Shown: positions 23,439 through 35,212 of the stretch, piece after piece
How positions within the stretch are numbered: position 1 is the stretch's first letter
Layout of the letters: every line of letters starts with the position of its first letter
Assembly: GCA_950295325.1 (NCBI GenBank)
Contig: OX485805.1
Location: 5,024,501-5,084,500 of the forward strand
Length of the DNA: 60,000 nucleotides
Source of the DNA: Polytrichum commune
Taxonomy: Eukaryota; Streptophyta; Polytrichopsida; Polytrichales; Polytrichaceae
Direction: 5' to 3'
Position numbers and translations under genes: made by a program
Notes under the pieces: model-generated
What the model saw: only the letters and a program-made list of their open reading frames with translations
Told to the model about the DNA's origin: nothing
Databases searched by the model: none

Positions 23439-24681
23439 TAATCAATGTCTGTCTGTCGACTGTTCAACCCTCTGGAGGTAGTTTTTGGTGAAGAGATACC
23501 AAGTCAATCAATGCTAATTACTTAATCGTCCGCGATCTTCTGCCAACTGCCACGGTTGTTAAAAGCTAAGGCTGCCGAAATATTGCCGTTAACTAAAACT
23601 TAGCTCCGGCAATCCAGTGGCTAGCAGGTTGCAGGTTTAGTGCTGCGGAAGTATCGGCAGAGTATGTTGGTTGCTAGATGCCGGAGGCAGGCTATGAGGC
23701 CCTTCCCACACGAGAGGCACCGGAAGTTTCACAACTTCCTCCAACGTGGCACCTTGCCCAAGAAAAGTCTCCTTTTCCTCATTTTTCTCCTTATATTGTG
23801 GGACTTCCGGGCACTAGTGCCCGGTAGTTGCGAACTACATTTATTGTGCCATGTCACTCTACTTTATTGCCAAGTAGATCCCGAAGCAAGAACCAAAGCA
23901 AAATCCGAAGCTAAAAAGTCATTGTTGCCACTCCCCATACTTCCTCTCATGTGGCAACCACTTGCTCATTTGAACCAATGCTATTCATCCAACTCATTGC
24001 CATTCCTCCTCAGGTTAGCTCTCCATTTTATCAATGCGACTTATAATGCCAGTTAGGATTGTGACTTAGTTACAAACAATGGTCAGAAGGTACAGTAAAT
24101 AAGCAGTCTGCCCACACTTAAAACCTCTGCAATAGAGTCAGGTGGGGCGGGCCCTTTAAGCTTAGTTCAATATGTGGACATCTTGGCAAAGTGCACATTT
24201 CTTCAATAGCTCACTCGTTCCTTCGGAGCCTGACATTTATTGATTGCGTCAGTCCCCTCAGATTGGATATTGTCTTGGCCGCCGCTGCCCACAAGAATGA
24301 CAAGGTTTGGTGCAGTGTCTGCCTGCAAATTAAAACATGCTGTTCATAGACTGCATTTTCGTTCCGTCCTCATTGCTAAGCTTACACACAAGCACTGCAG
24401 GTTGCAACTGGTGCAACTTCACTACTCTGGAATGTTTTAGAGGTGACAGGTGAACTTATGTAGACCTAAGTATGAAGAGCGAAATCTTTCACTACCTGAT
24501 TATCTCGTGTGTATGTCACATGTGCAGATATGGCCATAGACTAAATTAAGTTACATCTTTGTTGCACATAGAAGGTGTCCAGTTTCACATTTGTTGGTTG
24601 ATTGTTAAATCTGAGTGTCACACATTCCAAATTACTATTTGTCTCCAGGCCATGTGTAAATGTAATAGACATCTAGTCCAC
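23439..24681 (+). promoter_or_regulatory. Upstream region of the intact RLP gene
   Basis: About 1.2 kb between the MITE and the RLP start. Open frames at 23640-24056 and 24240-24440 have no recognisable domain and look non-coding. A TTTGTCTCCAG acceptor-like site lies at about 24638-24648, so a 5' UTR intron is possible but not shown. No convincing TATA box was identified. Confidence 0.3.
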
Positions 24682-27213
24682 ATGGCAACACAGTGTAGGC
24701 CATTTAAGAGTTCTAGATCCCAGCTCTTCGTTATCTACACAGGACTCGCAACTTCCATTTCCACCACATTGTATGTGCTTCTGAGCATCTCGGGTTATGG
24801 TAGTCTCACAGAAGGGAAAATCTCGTGCAGTATCGGTGGCGTCTTCAGACAGGTGGTACTCGCACAGGAGCGGCATGGAGTTTATGTCACATCAGATGTG
24901 ATTGAAGACCAGCTACAGGAAGGTAAAACGAGGCATGATGGGCATGTCCGGGAATTAATAAGCAGGCAACTTCTGCAGACACATGTGAGCTCAGGAGACA
25001 GAGAGGTGCTGCTGGCAATCAAGGAGGTTCTCGATCCCACTGGAGTTCTGTCATCGAGCTGGGACAATACGAGCTACACCAATTTTTGCACATGGATGGG
25101 TGTCACTTGCGACCAGAGTACGAATCGTGTGGTGGCGCTCAACCTCACTGGTGTATCTCTGCATGGAAAGCTTCCGAACTTTATTTGCAACCTCACCCAA
25201 CTTGGTAATCTTTCTCTCTCTTATACCAACATTTCGGGTAATGTGCCCTTTGAACTCGGTGATTGCAAGGAGCTCGCTTACCTTCATGTGGACAACAATA
25301 GGCTTACTGGGCCGGTGCCTCGGGAACTTGGCCAACTACAGAAACTTAAAGATATTTACATCTTCAACAACAGTTTGACAGGAAGCATCCCAGAGGAGCT
25401 TGGCAACTGCTCAAATCTTACAGCGCTCAATCTATCCATGAACAAACTGGGTGGACCTATTCCGCGAGCCTTGGGGAATTGTAGCCGGCTTGAATGGATA
25501 AAGCTAACGAATACCAGCATGAATGGAACTCTACCGGAGGAGCTGGGGAGGCTGAGCCATCTGATCGGACTTTATTTGGCGCAAAATTCGCTTTCCGGGT
25601 CCATTCCAGCAAGTTTTGGGGGAATGGCGAAACTTCAATATTTAAATTTGTACCAAAACCAACTCAATGGCAGTATTCCTACCGCGCTCGGAAATATGTC
25701 CTCGTTAGAATACTTGCAACTATACAACAACAGCCTGGAGGGAAATATCCCTTCCCTGACCAACTGCAAGCTACTCACCCACCTCAACCTCAGATACAAC
25801 TTAATCGCAGGCACCATACCTGAAAATCTACCAACCTCACTGATACAAGTCTTTCTGACAAACAACAGTTTGGAGGGACAAATTCCTGCCTCACTTGGAA
25901 ATTGTAGTATGTTGGAGCTCTTGTATCTTGACAACAACGCCCTCACCGGCAACATACCTGCGGAGCTAGGATCGTTGGTAAGCTTGATGCAGCTTTCTTT
26001 GGGTTACAACAATCTAGAGGGGAGCATCCCTGGGAGGCTCACAGGAAACTTGCGAAGCCTGGAATTTATAGATGTTTCAAACAACCGGTTGAGTGGAAGC
26101 ATTCCTCCTTTTGGAAATTGTTCTTCTCTTTCTCTCCTGTATGCCTCAAACAACAATCTCACAGGTAGCATTCCAAGCTCCTTGAGCAAGTGCACTAACC
26201 TCCAATTTTTCCAGTTGACGGACAACCGTCTAACTGGCAGCATTCCTGAGGAGATGGGTGTCTCCAATACAGCCCTCAATGCCTTAGTGCTCAAAGACAA
26301 TATGCTTGACGGTGAAATCCCAGCATCCTTCCTCAATCTGAGTAGCCTTCAGACCTTAGATTTGAGTAATAACCGTCTCCAGGGAGAGTTACCTTGGGGT
26401 TCAGCTAATGCGGCGTTTCCATTGCTTCGTATCCTTAACATTGCAAACAACACCTTGAGTGGAGCTTTGCCTTCGTGGCTATGGGCGTTACCAGAGGTCC
26501 AAATCTTAGATTTGTCTCACAACCAATTCAACGGAGCCATCTCACGGAACCTCTCCCTCCTCCAAGCTTATTGCACAGACCCGACGTCCACAAATAGCAG
26601 CAGTCTTGTCACATATGATGGCTTCGAACTCATCATCAAGAATGGATCTTATAGTTCCAGCTACCTTTCGAAGTGGCAAACATCCCTAGACCTGTCCCAC
26701 AATAACCTTGGAGGAAGCTTACCTGCAGACCTTGAGAGCTTGATAGGGTTATACAGCTTGAATCTGGCACACAACAATTTCACAGGGAACATTCCTAAAA
26801 CGGTTGCGCAGATGAAATCTCTGGAGGCAATGGATCTGTCTCACAATACTCTCAATGGTAGCATCCCTCAAGAGCTTGGTAACCTTAATTTTCTGGAGTA
26901 CCTGGACCTCTCTTATAATAATTTGTCAGGGTCGATTCCAACATCCGGTAACTTCAACACGCGATATCCAGCTGCAGACTTTCAAGGAAATCCTTTGCTC
27001 TGTGGATATCCCTTAACAGCATGCACTCAAGGGAATGGTGACAATGGGCCGACTTCCCAAGATAATGGAAGTGGTTGGTTTTCCAGTAATGTGTCTGCTC
27101 CTGGATTTGCCTTGGGGACATTCATCGGTTTCGTCTCGATGATGATGGCTTCGACACTGTGGAAGCCTGCAAGGCAACGAATGATCCCGTTGAAGATGAG
27201 ACAAGCCCTCTGA
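24682..27213 (+). CDS. Leucine-rich-repeat receptor-like protein (no kinase), 843 aa
   Basis: Single exon. I chose ATG 24682 (MATQCRPFKSSRSQLFVIYT) because the relic copies at 6875 and 7351 start at the same place; the frame is open further upstream from a TTG at 24559. Seen: signal peptide about 1-40; a spacer about 41-106 of unknown type; LRRNT about 107-150 (LLAIKEVLDPTG, WDNTSYTNFCTWMGVTCDQ); about 18-19 plant extracellular LRRs (L..L.LS.N.L.G.IP..LG); an island about 625-668 (YDGFELIIKNGSYSSSYLSK); about four more LRRs; NPLLCGYPL cap; a transmembrane segment about 807-828 (APGFALGTFIGFVSMMMAST); and a short basic tail. Many N-glycosylation sites. By family, RLPs sit in the plasma membrane and sense extracellular ligands with co-receptor kinases in immunity or development. 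The ligand is unknown. Confidence 0.93.
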   Translation: MATQCRPFKSSRSQLFVIYTGLATSISTTLYVLLSISGYGSLTEGKISCSIGGVFRQVVLAQERHGVYVTSDVIEDQLQEGKTRHDGHVRELISRQLLQTHVSSGDREVLLAIKEVLDPTGVLSSSWDNTSYTNFCTWMGVTCDQSTNRVVALNLTGVSLHGKLPNFICNLTQLGNLSLSYTNISGNVPFELGDCKELAYLHVDNNRLTGPVPRELGQLQKLKDIYIFNNSLTGSIPEELGNCSNLTALNLSMNKLGGPIPRALGNCSRLEWIKLTNTSMNGTLPEELGRLSHLIGLYLAQNSLSGSIPASFGGMAKLQYLNLYQNQLNGSIPTALGNMSSLEYLQLYNNSLEGNIPSLTNCKLLTHLNLRYNLIAGTIPENLPTSLIQVFLTNNSLEGQIPASLGNCSMLELLYLDNNALTGNIPAELGSLVSLMQLSLGYNNLEGSIPGRLTGNLRSLEFIDVSNNRLSGSIPPFGNCSSLSLLYASNNNLTGSIPSSLSKCTNLQFFQLTDNRLTGSIPEEMGVSNTALNALVLKDNMLDGEIPASFLNLSSLQTLDLSNNRLQGELPWGSANAAFPLLRILNIANNTLSGALPSWLWALPEVQILDLSHNQFNGAISRNLSLLQAYCTDPTSTNSSSLVTYDGFELIIKNGSYSSSYLSKWQTSLDLSHNNLGGSLPADLESLIGLYSLNLAHNNFTGNIPKTVAQMKSLEAMDLSHNTLNGSIPQELGNLNFLEYLDLSYNNLSGSIPTSGNFNTRYPAADFQGNPLLCGYPLTACTQGNGDNGPTSQDNGSGWFSSNVSAPGFALGTFIGFVSMMMASTLWKPARQRMIPLKMRQAL

Positions 27214-28839
27214 CATTCTTGCCAGACCTGCGGTTTTCAATCTTAAACTCCTAGAAGCCTGTCCATATTGAATTACTGCGAGACTAAACGTGTACAGACG
27301 ATCAATGTTCGCGAGAGGCAAATTCCATTACCAACTAGAACTCAAAGCAGGCGATCTGTCCAGGATTGTACATGTACTGCTTGAAGGGCCGGGGATTCAT
27401 GGCACTCAAGTAAAGTCATCCAGTAACAAAAATTGGATGAGTCCATCAAGAAGCTCGGATGGAGCTTACTTTAGTGAAACGCCTCCGAGTTGGCAAGTAA
27501 GAATTATTTCCTCCCTCATAGCTATTGTGAACTACTAGCTATTTTGTAAATATCAATTAGTTGGCAATGATGTGGCCTTGGATGCTCTAAGCTTATTTAC
27601 TAACTTCCCATGAGTTGTTTTTAAAGCCATGATGTGGCTTTGAATTGCACATGTTTATTTTGATAAATATGGCAAGATACCAACATGTGCAACATATAAT
27701 TATGACATGTTGTCATAGACAGTTTATTATTATTCATAATTCATTTATTTTGCATGGGTGTGATTGCTCAAACATTTGTAATTTTCAAAATAATATATAT
27801 CACCTTATGGTAAATTGGTGAACTCAATAAATCAATTTATTATTATTATTATGATATTTATTTGAAAATAATTAATACACATCATGCAATTTCAATGATA
27901 ATACAATATGTGATGAGGATAAAATATTACAATAATTCAGATAGACTATAGCCAAAAACTTATGATTTTCATAGTATACCCCATCCATAACGTTGTCCCA
28001 CAAGTCTAAGTCCAAAGAACATACCATTTATTTATATCTCATATTATGTTACCTAAAAAATTTGATTTTCCTATTTTTTGTTATATGTTTTATATTCTAT
28101 CTGCATTGTTTCATTTTGGTCATCTTATGAACAATTACACTAATCTATCATTAGAATGACAAAGATTATTCTAAATGATAAATCACAAAATTATAACCTC
28201 AATGTTAATGAGGATCTTGTAATGTTTTTGACCTCCAAGTTAATCACGTGCTTCATTGATGGTTTCACTTCCGGAATGAAATCCCAATCAATTGCTTATT
28301 TACTAATTGGAAGTGCACATATATATTGGATTTTAGACCTTGGAAGGTGAAGTACACTCAATATGGGATTTGTAGTCAAGCAATCCTCAAGAATGCAAGG
28401 GCAATGTTTTTTTCGAAGTTGGGTGGGATGGGCAATAGTTTTCAGTCGGGTTCAAAAATTTCTTTAGAGGGTTGCCCCAACCCGGATCTAATACCCCCGA
28501 AAGTTTGTGAGGGGGTATTTAGCGTCCACCCATATTAATTTCTTAAAAATAACCGGACTAGTAATGATAGGTTGGCAACGCATGATGCACCCACTTGCTT
28601 CTATATGAGGCATTTATTTATTTATTTATAACTAACCCCCTTTGTATTATTGCCTTAAGTATTAGATTAGACTAGGATTATTTAGAGCTACGAAATCTTG
28701 GTATTTTTGAAACCCTTGAGACAAGGAGCCGACGACGTAAGGTAGTGTCTAAAGTGGTTCATCTCATCCGCAAAGATGAATGAACTCTCACTAATGAAAA
28801 TACATGAGTGCCACGAAGTGAATATTTCATGAGTGTGTG

Positions 28840-28876
<37 letters not shown>

Positions 28877-30770
28877 ATCATCAACTACATTTTGCATGAA
28901 GGTCCACTTCTTCCTCATTTTTGTGTTGCAATTCACAAATTTCTATACCCCTTTCCGTGTTTGCTAAATTAACAACATATTTGTGCACTTTTTTATGAGA
29001 TTATTTTTTCATGCTACTCACTCGCTCTCAAATTTTCCTTGTTGTAAAATACAATCATTTTCGCCTTCTTCTTTTACCACTCAACTAAGTATTATTCTCA
29101 TGATGTTCTTTCTCTTCCATCCGTGATGCTAAAGTCTAAACGCTACACAATCTAAATTTTATCACCCACATGATATTTGATGCATACTCCTACATGTAAA
29201 TACTAAGTTTATACTATGTCTTGTTCTATTATATTAATTAAAATACTTATTTCAAATTACTTTGACAAAATAAAATAAAAATTATTATTTTAATGATCTA
29301 CAACCCATCCCATAAATTTTGGCTCAAAAATTCTAATATGAAGGGCTAGAACGTGAGGGGTTGGTTGATCAAACCCTACCCCAAGCAACCACTTAAGCAT
29401 CAAATTCAAGGGTTAGGGTTAGGGTTGGGGTTGGGATGTGCCTCTATCTTTTTGGGCATATGTTATAGTTTTTTGTGGTAATTTTTAAATAATGATAATA
29501 ATAATGATAATAATTCTATTTTATCATAATAATTACAATTTAATTTAATTTATTTAAATAAACAAATTTTTAAATAAGTTTTCTAAACTTCCTTTTACAC
29601 AACGATTTTACCATATCTTTTTTATATTTTGTTGGCATTTGTGGGTTGTTGTGCTCATCCATTTATCCTGCTTATTATGACAGTAATTCAATCTTTATCA
29701 CAATATCAAGATTGAACTTTAAAATAAGTCATTCCATACTGGTCAGTGTGTATTACATTGTATCATGCTCTCATAATATATGTCCACTCCATATACCTTG
29801 AGACATCGAGGGTTTGTATACATTTTGGTGTTCATGAACATCTTGTATTGAATGGTATATGCCGTGAGTCACTTGACGTGACTTACCAATGTGTTGTCAA
29901 TGAAGTCATAAAAACATCCACCACTAAAAGCTCTACTATAATAATGGTAGTGAGCAAATAATTCTTTATAGACTACCTCCTCAAATCTCTATCAAACGGT
30001 GAAGGATATCATTTAGCATGTTTGTTCTTAGAGGTCGTCATGGATAAATTTAGTACTCTTGCCTTTCCAAATTGTCGTAACTTTGTATCAGGCTTCAAAT
30101 GTTTTGTTCATAGTGGAATGGACACGATGCATAATATCATGGTGCTCAAAGACCATTCAAACTTCAAGTAAGTCCATAGCAGTAAATTTTTGGGGCAGTC
30201 TAAAGACAAAGTATTTATCTTCATAATACCGGTAGATATTTCATGGAGAGGTGTGGACTTGTTAAGCATATGCAGATTGGTAGAAATATGCAGAATTCAT
30301 GAATAATGTTAGATCATGTCAAATATCTAAAGGACTGGACCACCCTAGCGTGCCATATTTATGATAACAAATATTATGTTGCGGTCACATATGGGTTGTT
30401 CTATATGGGTTGTTAATGTTGGTCCTAACCCATACATATAAATAAAGGCATAAGGGGAGGAGCTAATCACTCTCTTCATTATATGTAATCCTTATGTATT
30501 GTGTTTTTTTTTCCTACGCTGGTTTCTTTGCTTTCTTCTCTCATTTCTCAAATTTTCATTGGCTTATACTTTGTTGGTGGATTTGATTGACGTGCAACCC
30601 TTGCCCAAATAACGGGGAGGGTATGTGAGTGATCTTGTGGCATATCAAAAGAGAAACAGACTAGTGCAACATGAGATACTAATTATAGATTTTTTTGCGC
30701 CAATCCAGTGTCCGATGATGTCTAATTCCACACATGATTTAAATTGTGAAGACGATTATTTCTAAAAGAA
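27214..30770. other. AT-rich intergenic region, no gene seen
   Basis: The RLP 3' UTR lies at the left edge. Beyond about 27540 the sequence is strongly AT-rich with only chance open frames. A short GGGTTAGGGTTAGGG run occurs at about 29410. Confidence 0.5.
28838..28877 (+). repeat. (TA)n/(TG)n microsatellite
   Basis: Compound run of TA then TG dinucleotides. Confidence 0.95.
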
Positions 30771-30771
30771 G

Positions 30772-30936
30772 TCGAGGCAATATGTGAAGAAGTGTTTTGG
30801 GTTGCTCAAAGCGAGATAGTTAATTCTACATCAACCATGCCGTTTGTGGGGACTGTGTGATATTGGGAATGTGTTAATTGCATGTTGCATCATGGATAAT
30901 ATGGTCATCGATCATGAAAGAAACCATAATCTATCA
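30772..30936 (+). pseudogene. C-terminal relic of a PIF/Harbinger transposase
   Basis: One frame reads RQYVKKCFGLLKAR, an in-frame TAG, then LILHQPCRLWGLCDIGNVLI and ACCIMDNMVIDHERN. This matches the conserved end of PIF/Harbinger-type (DDE_Tnp_4) transposases, usually VERCFG.LK.R followed by a cysteine/isoleucine run, IMHNM and I.DER. Upstream exons are not recognisable. It is a dead remnant and unlinked to the PIF-like MITE at 8911. Confidence 0.75.
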
Positions 30937-31146
30937 AATTTTTTGGAGCCTATGTGTGTTGAAAATACATATTGAACTCTTAACTTTCAAGTGTATCTCC
31001 AAGGAGAGGTTGAAATTCAAAACACATATATGCATTTTCAATTAAGGAACGACCCTATAGAACATTTATGGAATTTGAGGGGAAATTTATGACTTTTAGG
31101 TGTGTTTAGGATGATTGGACTATGTTAGGAACCTATACATGATTGA
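30937..31146. other. Short intergenic stretch
   Basis: No separate feature was identified here; part may be the 3' non-coding end of the Harbinger relic. Confidence 0.3.
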
Positions 31147-31148
31147 TA

Positions 31149-31323
31149 CAGTAAACTCTCTCTAAACTAATATCCTTGGGACCGGCCGGAAGATATTAGT
31201 TTATGGAGGATATTAGTTTACACAAATTATATGGGGGGTAACAAATTATACGGGGCCTATGACCGCATATTAGTTTAGAGAGAATATTAGTTTACACAGT
31301 ATTAGTTTAGAGAGAGTTTACTG
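31149..31323 (+). mobile_element. pogo/Tc1-mariner-type MITE (175 bp)
   Basis: Perfect 24-bp terminal inverted repeat starting CAGTAAACTCTCTCTAAACT, flanked by TA (31147-31148 and 31324-31325). Inside, the word ATATTAGTTTA recurs, so the element is nearly one long hairpin. CAGT-starting ends with TA duplication are typical of pogo-type elements. Confidence 0.92.
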
Positions 31324-31325
31324 TA

Positions 31326-32154
31326 TGTTATATTTAGTTTCATATTGATAGGTGCTAATCATCATTTAATATCGGACTATAATGTGCTTGCTTCTATTAC
31401 ATTCATATGAATAGTAGGGACATGTGTATGAAGAACCGTATGGTAGCCGATATCCATGATGGCCTCAATAAAATGTAAAAATTTGTTTTGGGAATCGCAT
31501 AAATCTTGTTTTATACAATACATATTTATTTTGGAAATGTTTTTAAGCTAACCTATATGCATGTTGAGACGTAAACATGTGATCGTGATAAGCTTTTATG
31601 GTAAAATTTGAAAAGTGTTATATGGAATGAAAAGAGACAAGGTGGACCTACCTAAATCGAACAGAACAATAATCCACACACCTATAGTCAAGTGGAATGT
31701 GGTTCACTAATGAAATATTGACATGGATGATTGAAATGTGGACTGAAAAACAATTAGTAAGTTACAATATTAGCAACATTGTGAATATATCATGCCCAAA
31801 AATGTTGGTTTGACATTTAGTTTTAGTGTCACCACATTGGTTGTTTGCAATTAGTATTGACTCTCGCGCAAAACAAATAGAATCGATGACACAAACAATC
31901 TATGATTTATTACAAATACTTGGGCTTATATTTATAAATTTGTGAATGGAATGGATTATAAAATAAATTTAAATAATTCAAAGATGAATATGGACTACAT
32001 TTATAATTTAAATATAGAATATAGAATATAATATTTATATGTAATATGTAATAATTTTATATAAGTTTTTGCTTATATATAATTTTCTTGTTATATAGTA
32101 TCAAATTACCCAATTTTTTGGTTGTATAATCAATTATATTAAAACATGATTATC
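31326..32154. other. AT-rich intergenic, no gene seen
   Basis: No supported feature. Confidence 0.45.
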
Positions 32155-32162
32155 TTTGTAAT

Positions 32163-32933
32163 CAGGGTTGTCTATCGCGACGTCATGACGGGGTCGTGCC
32201 GTCATGACGCGTCGTGTCGGGTCGGACCCCTCTGTCACGACACAATAGGCTCCTCGTAGGGTCAAACTAGGGTCAACCTAGTAGGGTGGGTAAAATACTT
32301 ACCTTCTTGCCAAGGTGGCGTCCTATGTGGCAAAAAATGCCGACGTGGATGTGCATATTTCCCTTGGCATGTAAACCATTTTGCCATTGTGTTTATCATT
32401 TTGTTAAAATCAAAGTAATAAAATATTACTAAGGAGGGTGTAGGTCGGACGGGGGGAGGGTCGGGCGGGGGGGGGGGGGGGGGGGGGGAGGACGGGGAGG
32501 GAGGGTCGGGTAGGGTGGTCGGAAGGGGGGTAGGGTCGGGTGGGGGGGTCGGGTGTGAGGGACGGGTGGGGAGGTCGGACGGGGGGTCGGACGGGAAAAG
32601 GTCGGACGGGGGGGTCGGACGGGAGGGAACGTAGGGAACGGGTTAGGGAACATGTTAATGGGCTAAGGGAGCGGGGTTAGGGTACGGGGAACGGGGGGGA
32701 ACGGGGGCGGACGGGCGCTAGTAATTTTATTCCCCACTTTACCTCTACTTTGCTGACATGTCATCACACGTGGACATCGTAACTCCTACGTGTCCGCAAT
32801 GGGATAATGTAAATACACAAAAAATTCGGTAAAATTCAAGTCCGGCAGGATAAAGACATCATCTGGCATAATGTCGTGACGGCACGACATTATGTCGGGA
32901 TTACCCTCCGTCACGACACAATAGACAACCCTG
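32163..32933 (+). mobile_element. Non-autonomous hAT-type element (771 bp)
   Basis: Left end CAGGGTTGTCTATCGCGACG; the right end read inward is CAGGGTTGTCTATTGTGTCG. A perfect 8-bp duplication TTTGTAAT flanks it (32155-32162, 32934-32941). CAGGG-type ends and an 8-bp TSD are hAT hallmarks. Subterminal CGTCATGACG/GTCGTGACGG words repeat at both ends. No transposase; the middle holds a G-rich satellite. Confidence 0.93.
32433..32712 (+). repeat. G-rich degenerate minisatellite
   Basis: Units of about 12-20 bp on the theme GGTCGGACGGGGGG, including a run of about 19 G, inside the hAT-type element. Many closely spaced G-runs could form G-quadruplexes. The opposite-strand Pro/Arg open frame is an artefact. 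Confidence 0.9.
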
Positions 32934-32941
32934 TTTGTAAT

Positions 32942-33470
32942 ATGCATGTCAACCGCTAAATTTATGGAATGATTAATTACACAAGGAGGGGTGGCAGCTC
33001 CTAGTCGAGTTGAGGAAAGTGGGGAGAATTACTGGAAAGCCAACTTACGTACTTTACCCATATCGCGTAAAGTGCTTTTAGGGACGCAGGGATGACTAGA
33101 TGGCTTACCTGCATCCGCCTCTGCGTCCTGGTTCGAGGCCACTTTCCGTTCCCGGATGCAGATGCCGATGCACAAAGTCCCAGACACATTTTTCGGAAAC
33201 CAAACTTGCTAGTTCGCAACTCCCTCTTTTATACGACTGCGACACTCAATAATTCGACATTTGGAATCTTCATTTTGTCACATTCAAGAGGGAACTACTT
33301 GGGAACTTCACTCATCGTTGGGGGCTTCATGATAATAAGGGTTGCTAATGTATAATGGACATCGTTAGGGTCAGTTTGGCTTCGTGCCCAATATGTTGTC
33401 GTGAAGTGAGAATTGTTGAGTTGGTGGATGCTATTGTGGGAGCCATGCACCAAACTTTGATCTTAATATT
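32942..33470. other. Intergenic, no gene seen
   Basis: The word AAAGTGCTTTTAGG at about 33070 recalls the AAAGCACCTTTTAAGGTGCTTTTA hairpins of the MITE at 23052 only loosely, and no terminal repeats were found. Confidence 0.4.
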
Positions 33471-33921
33471 TATCTACATTTAGCAGATGTGGATGATGTT
33501 CCTCCACCTACAATATAGCTTAGTGATGCTGAACATCATGGATCATTGTTGTCTGCTTTCTTAGTGGAGAAGTCTTTATATTTTGATGTTAATGAAATTA
33601 TTGGTTTCCAAAAGTAAATAGGGAATTAAGATAAGATGATTATGACTAACTTGGGTAGGCAACACCAGAGATCTTTGGACTCCTATTTCATGAGTTCTTT
33701 ACAATATTCGTATTTGTTTGGAGTTATAAGTTATTATTTCATACCATCTATATTGCTCAAACTTGTTGTATATATTTTGAAGCTTAGATTGCTTATGTTT
33801 TTGTTTTCCCTCCATAGTGCGATAATTTTGCGCCATTTGTCATATTAAGGAGAGGACGACACCTCGATAATATGACAGTTTTTGTGTTTCCCAAATGCGT
33901 CATACTAAAGAGGGAGAACAG
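33471..33921 (+). pseudogene. 3' end of a pogo-type transposon (C-terminal transposase relic plus terminus)
   Basis: Plus-strand fragments read DVDDVPPPTI, LLSAFLVEKSLYFDVNEIIG and then GRQHQRSLDSYF, resembling the C-terminal end of pogo/Tigger transposases, where a (K/R)Q..LDSFF motif is common. It ends at 33921 with GGGAGAACAG, the same terminus as the left end of 21553-22318 in inverted orientation. The 5' half of the element is not recognisable. Confidence 0.6.
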
Positions 33922-35212
33922 TTTATACATCGGCACATTAGCATTTACCCCACTGGCAGCGGATGCCAACCTAATCCCGTACATAGTGCATGATTACGAC
34001 AATGTGCCAATGTGTTGTACACCTTGATGGCGCCGGATCTGGGCTGCCCATCATGCAGGCGCCTATGCCTTTGGATATAGGAAGGCATGATTATGCCTAA
34101 CACAATGGTACTGCCTCTGACTTGACATCCATATCCTGGACCCTAAAAACCTGCACCCTAGACCAGCTGTAGAGGGAATGGACCATAGTACTACATGCAG
34201 TAATCTATCATCCTCAAACTATTTGCTTTGCATTTGTGCAGCGCTCTTGTAGCACTTCACATCCCTACAACTTCGTTTCATGCCCATCATGAACTAAGCT
34301 ACAATTAGACCTATGTCAAGAGAAGAAGTTGCACTTTACACATGCTGGGACAAAGCATAGTCAATTGGTTTTTCACACTTTCTAGTTGCGTCTGCATGAA
34401 TATGCAACTTCTCCTTGAAATCCTGGCCTGTGTTGCACATCCACTGTTTTGTGAGGACCATGGCATTGAATCCATTCATTTCAAGTTTAGTGGATTGGGT
34501 AGACTACAGGCTCGCGGCTAATCATGTTAAAGTTTAATTGCTCGGTGTGTACAAGCAGATCATTGGGCAATACCAACTTTTCCTCATTAGACTTGTGCCC
34601 ATCTTTGGTGCTAATTGTCTGGAAAAATAAATGTATTTATGAGGTGCAAAAATGACTGAATTTATGAGACTCTACTTCTCCCCATGTAGCCAATTCCCAA
34701 AAACTCACCACATCCTATAACTACTTTGCACATGTAACGAAAATTGGTTAACCCTGAAGGCATAACTCTCCAAAACATATTTACATCACATCATAGAATC
34801 ATTGGATTCAATGTGGTAGATTTTGTGTGGGCTACGTTATCAACATAACAATGTTTGGAATCATTGACGTGGGCCACTTGCTGAGGATGTATTAGCCAAG
34901 TGCATGGCATCATGGAGGGCACAATCGAGAGTCAATTCATGAAGGTCTACTCCTGAAGTCACATCACACAACGTGATGTCTTGATGGGTGCAAAAGTCAT
35001 TATGTCATGGAGTGACCTCAACCACTCTCGGGGCAAATGCACAAAAGTGATAGCATCGTCCTACATGTCATGACGGATCTTATCAATCGCCCCAAATGTC
35101 TTAAAAGCTTGCTTCAACAACATTTTGCACCATCGTGCATCTATTGACCGATGTCCCCCTGTGTGGAGTGCAAGGCCATGACAAGGTGTCGATAGTTTCT
35201 TGTAGGGGTTTG
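33922..35212. other. Intergenic, no gene seen
   Basis: No supported coding region. Its right edge is the insertion site of the CACTA element and continues at 41979. Confidence 0.45.

Noticed and set aside
23640-24056. 138-codon open frame upstream of the RLP
   Set aside because: No domain, odd composition, no homologous relic near the RLP pseudogene. More likely upstream non-coding sequence.
29408-29430. Telomere-like GGGTTAGGGTTAGGG
   Set aside because: Only two to three units, and the unit is not the usual plant TTTAGGG. No array.
32429-32653. Pro/Arg-rich minus-strand open frame
   Set aside because: Complement of a G-rich satellite; low-complexity artefact.
33060-33160. tRNA gene suggested by GGTTCGAGGCC
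   Set aside because: The B-box-like word lacks a matching A box and acceptor stem at the right distance.
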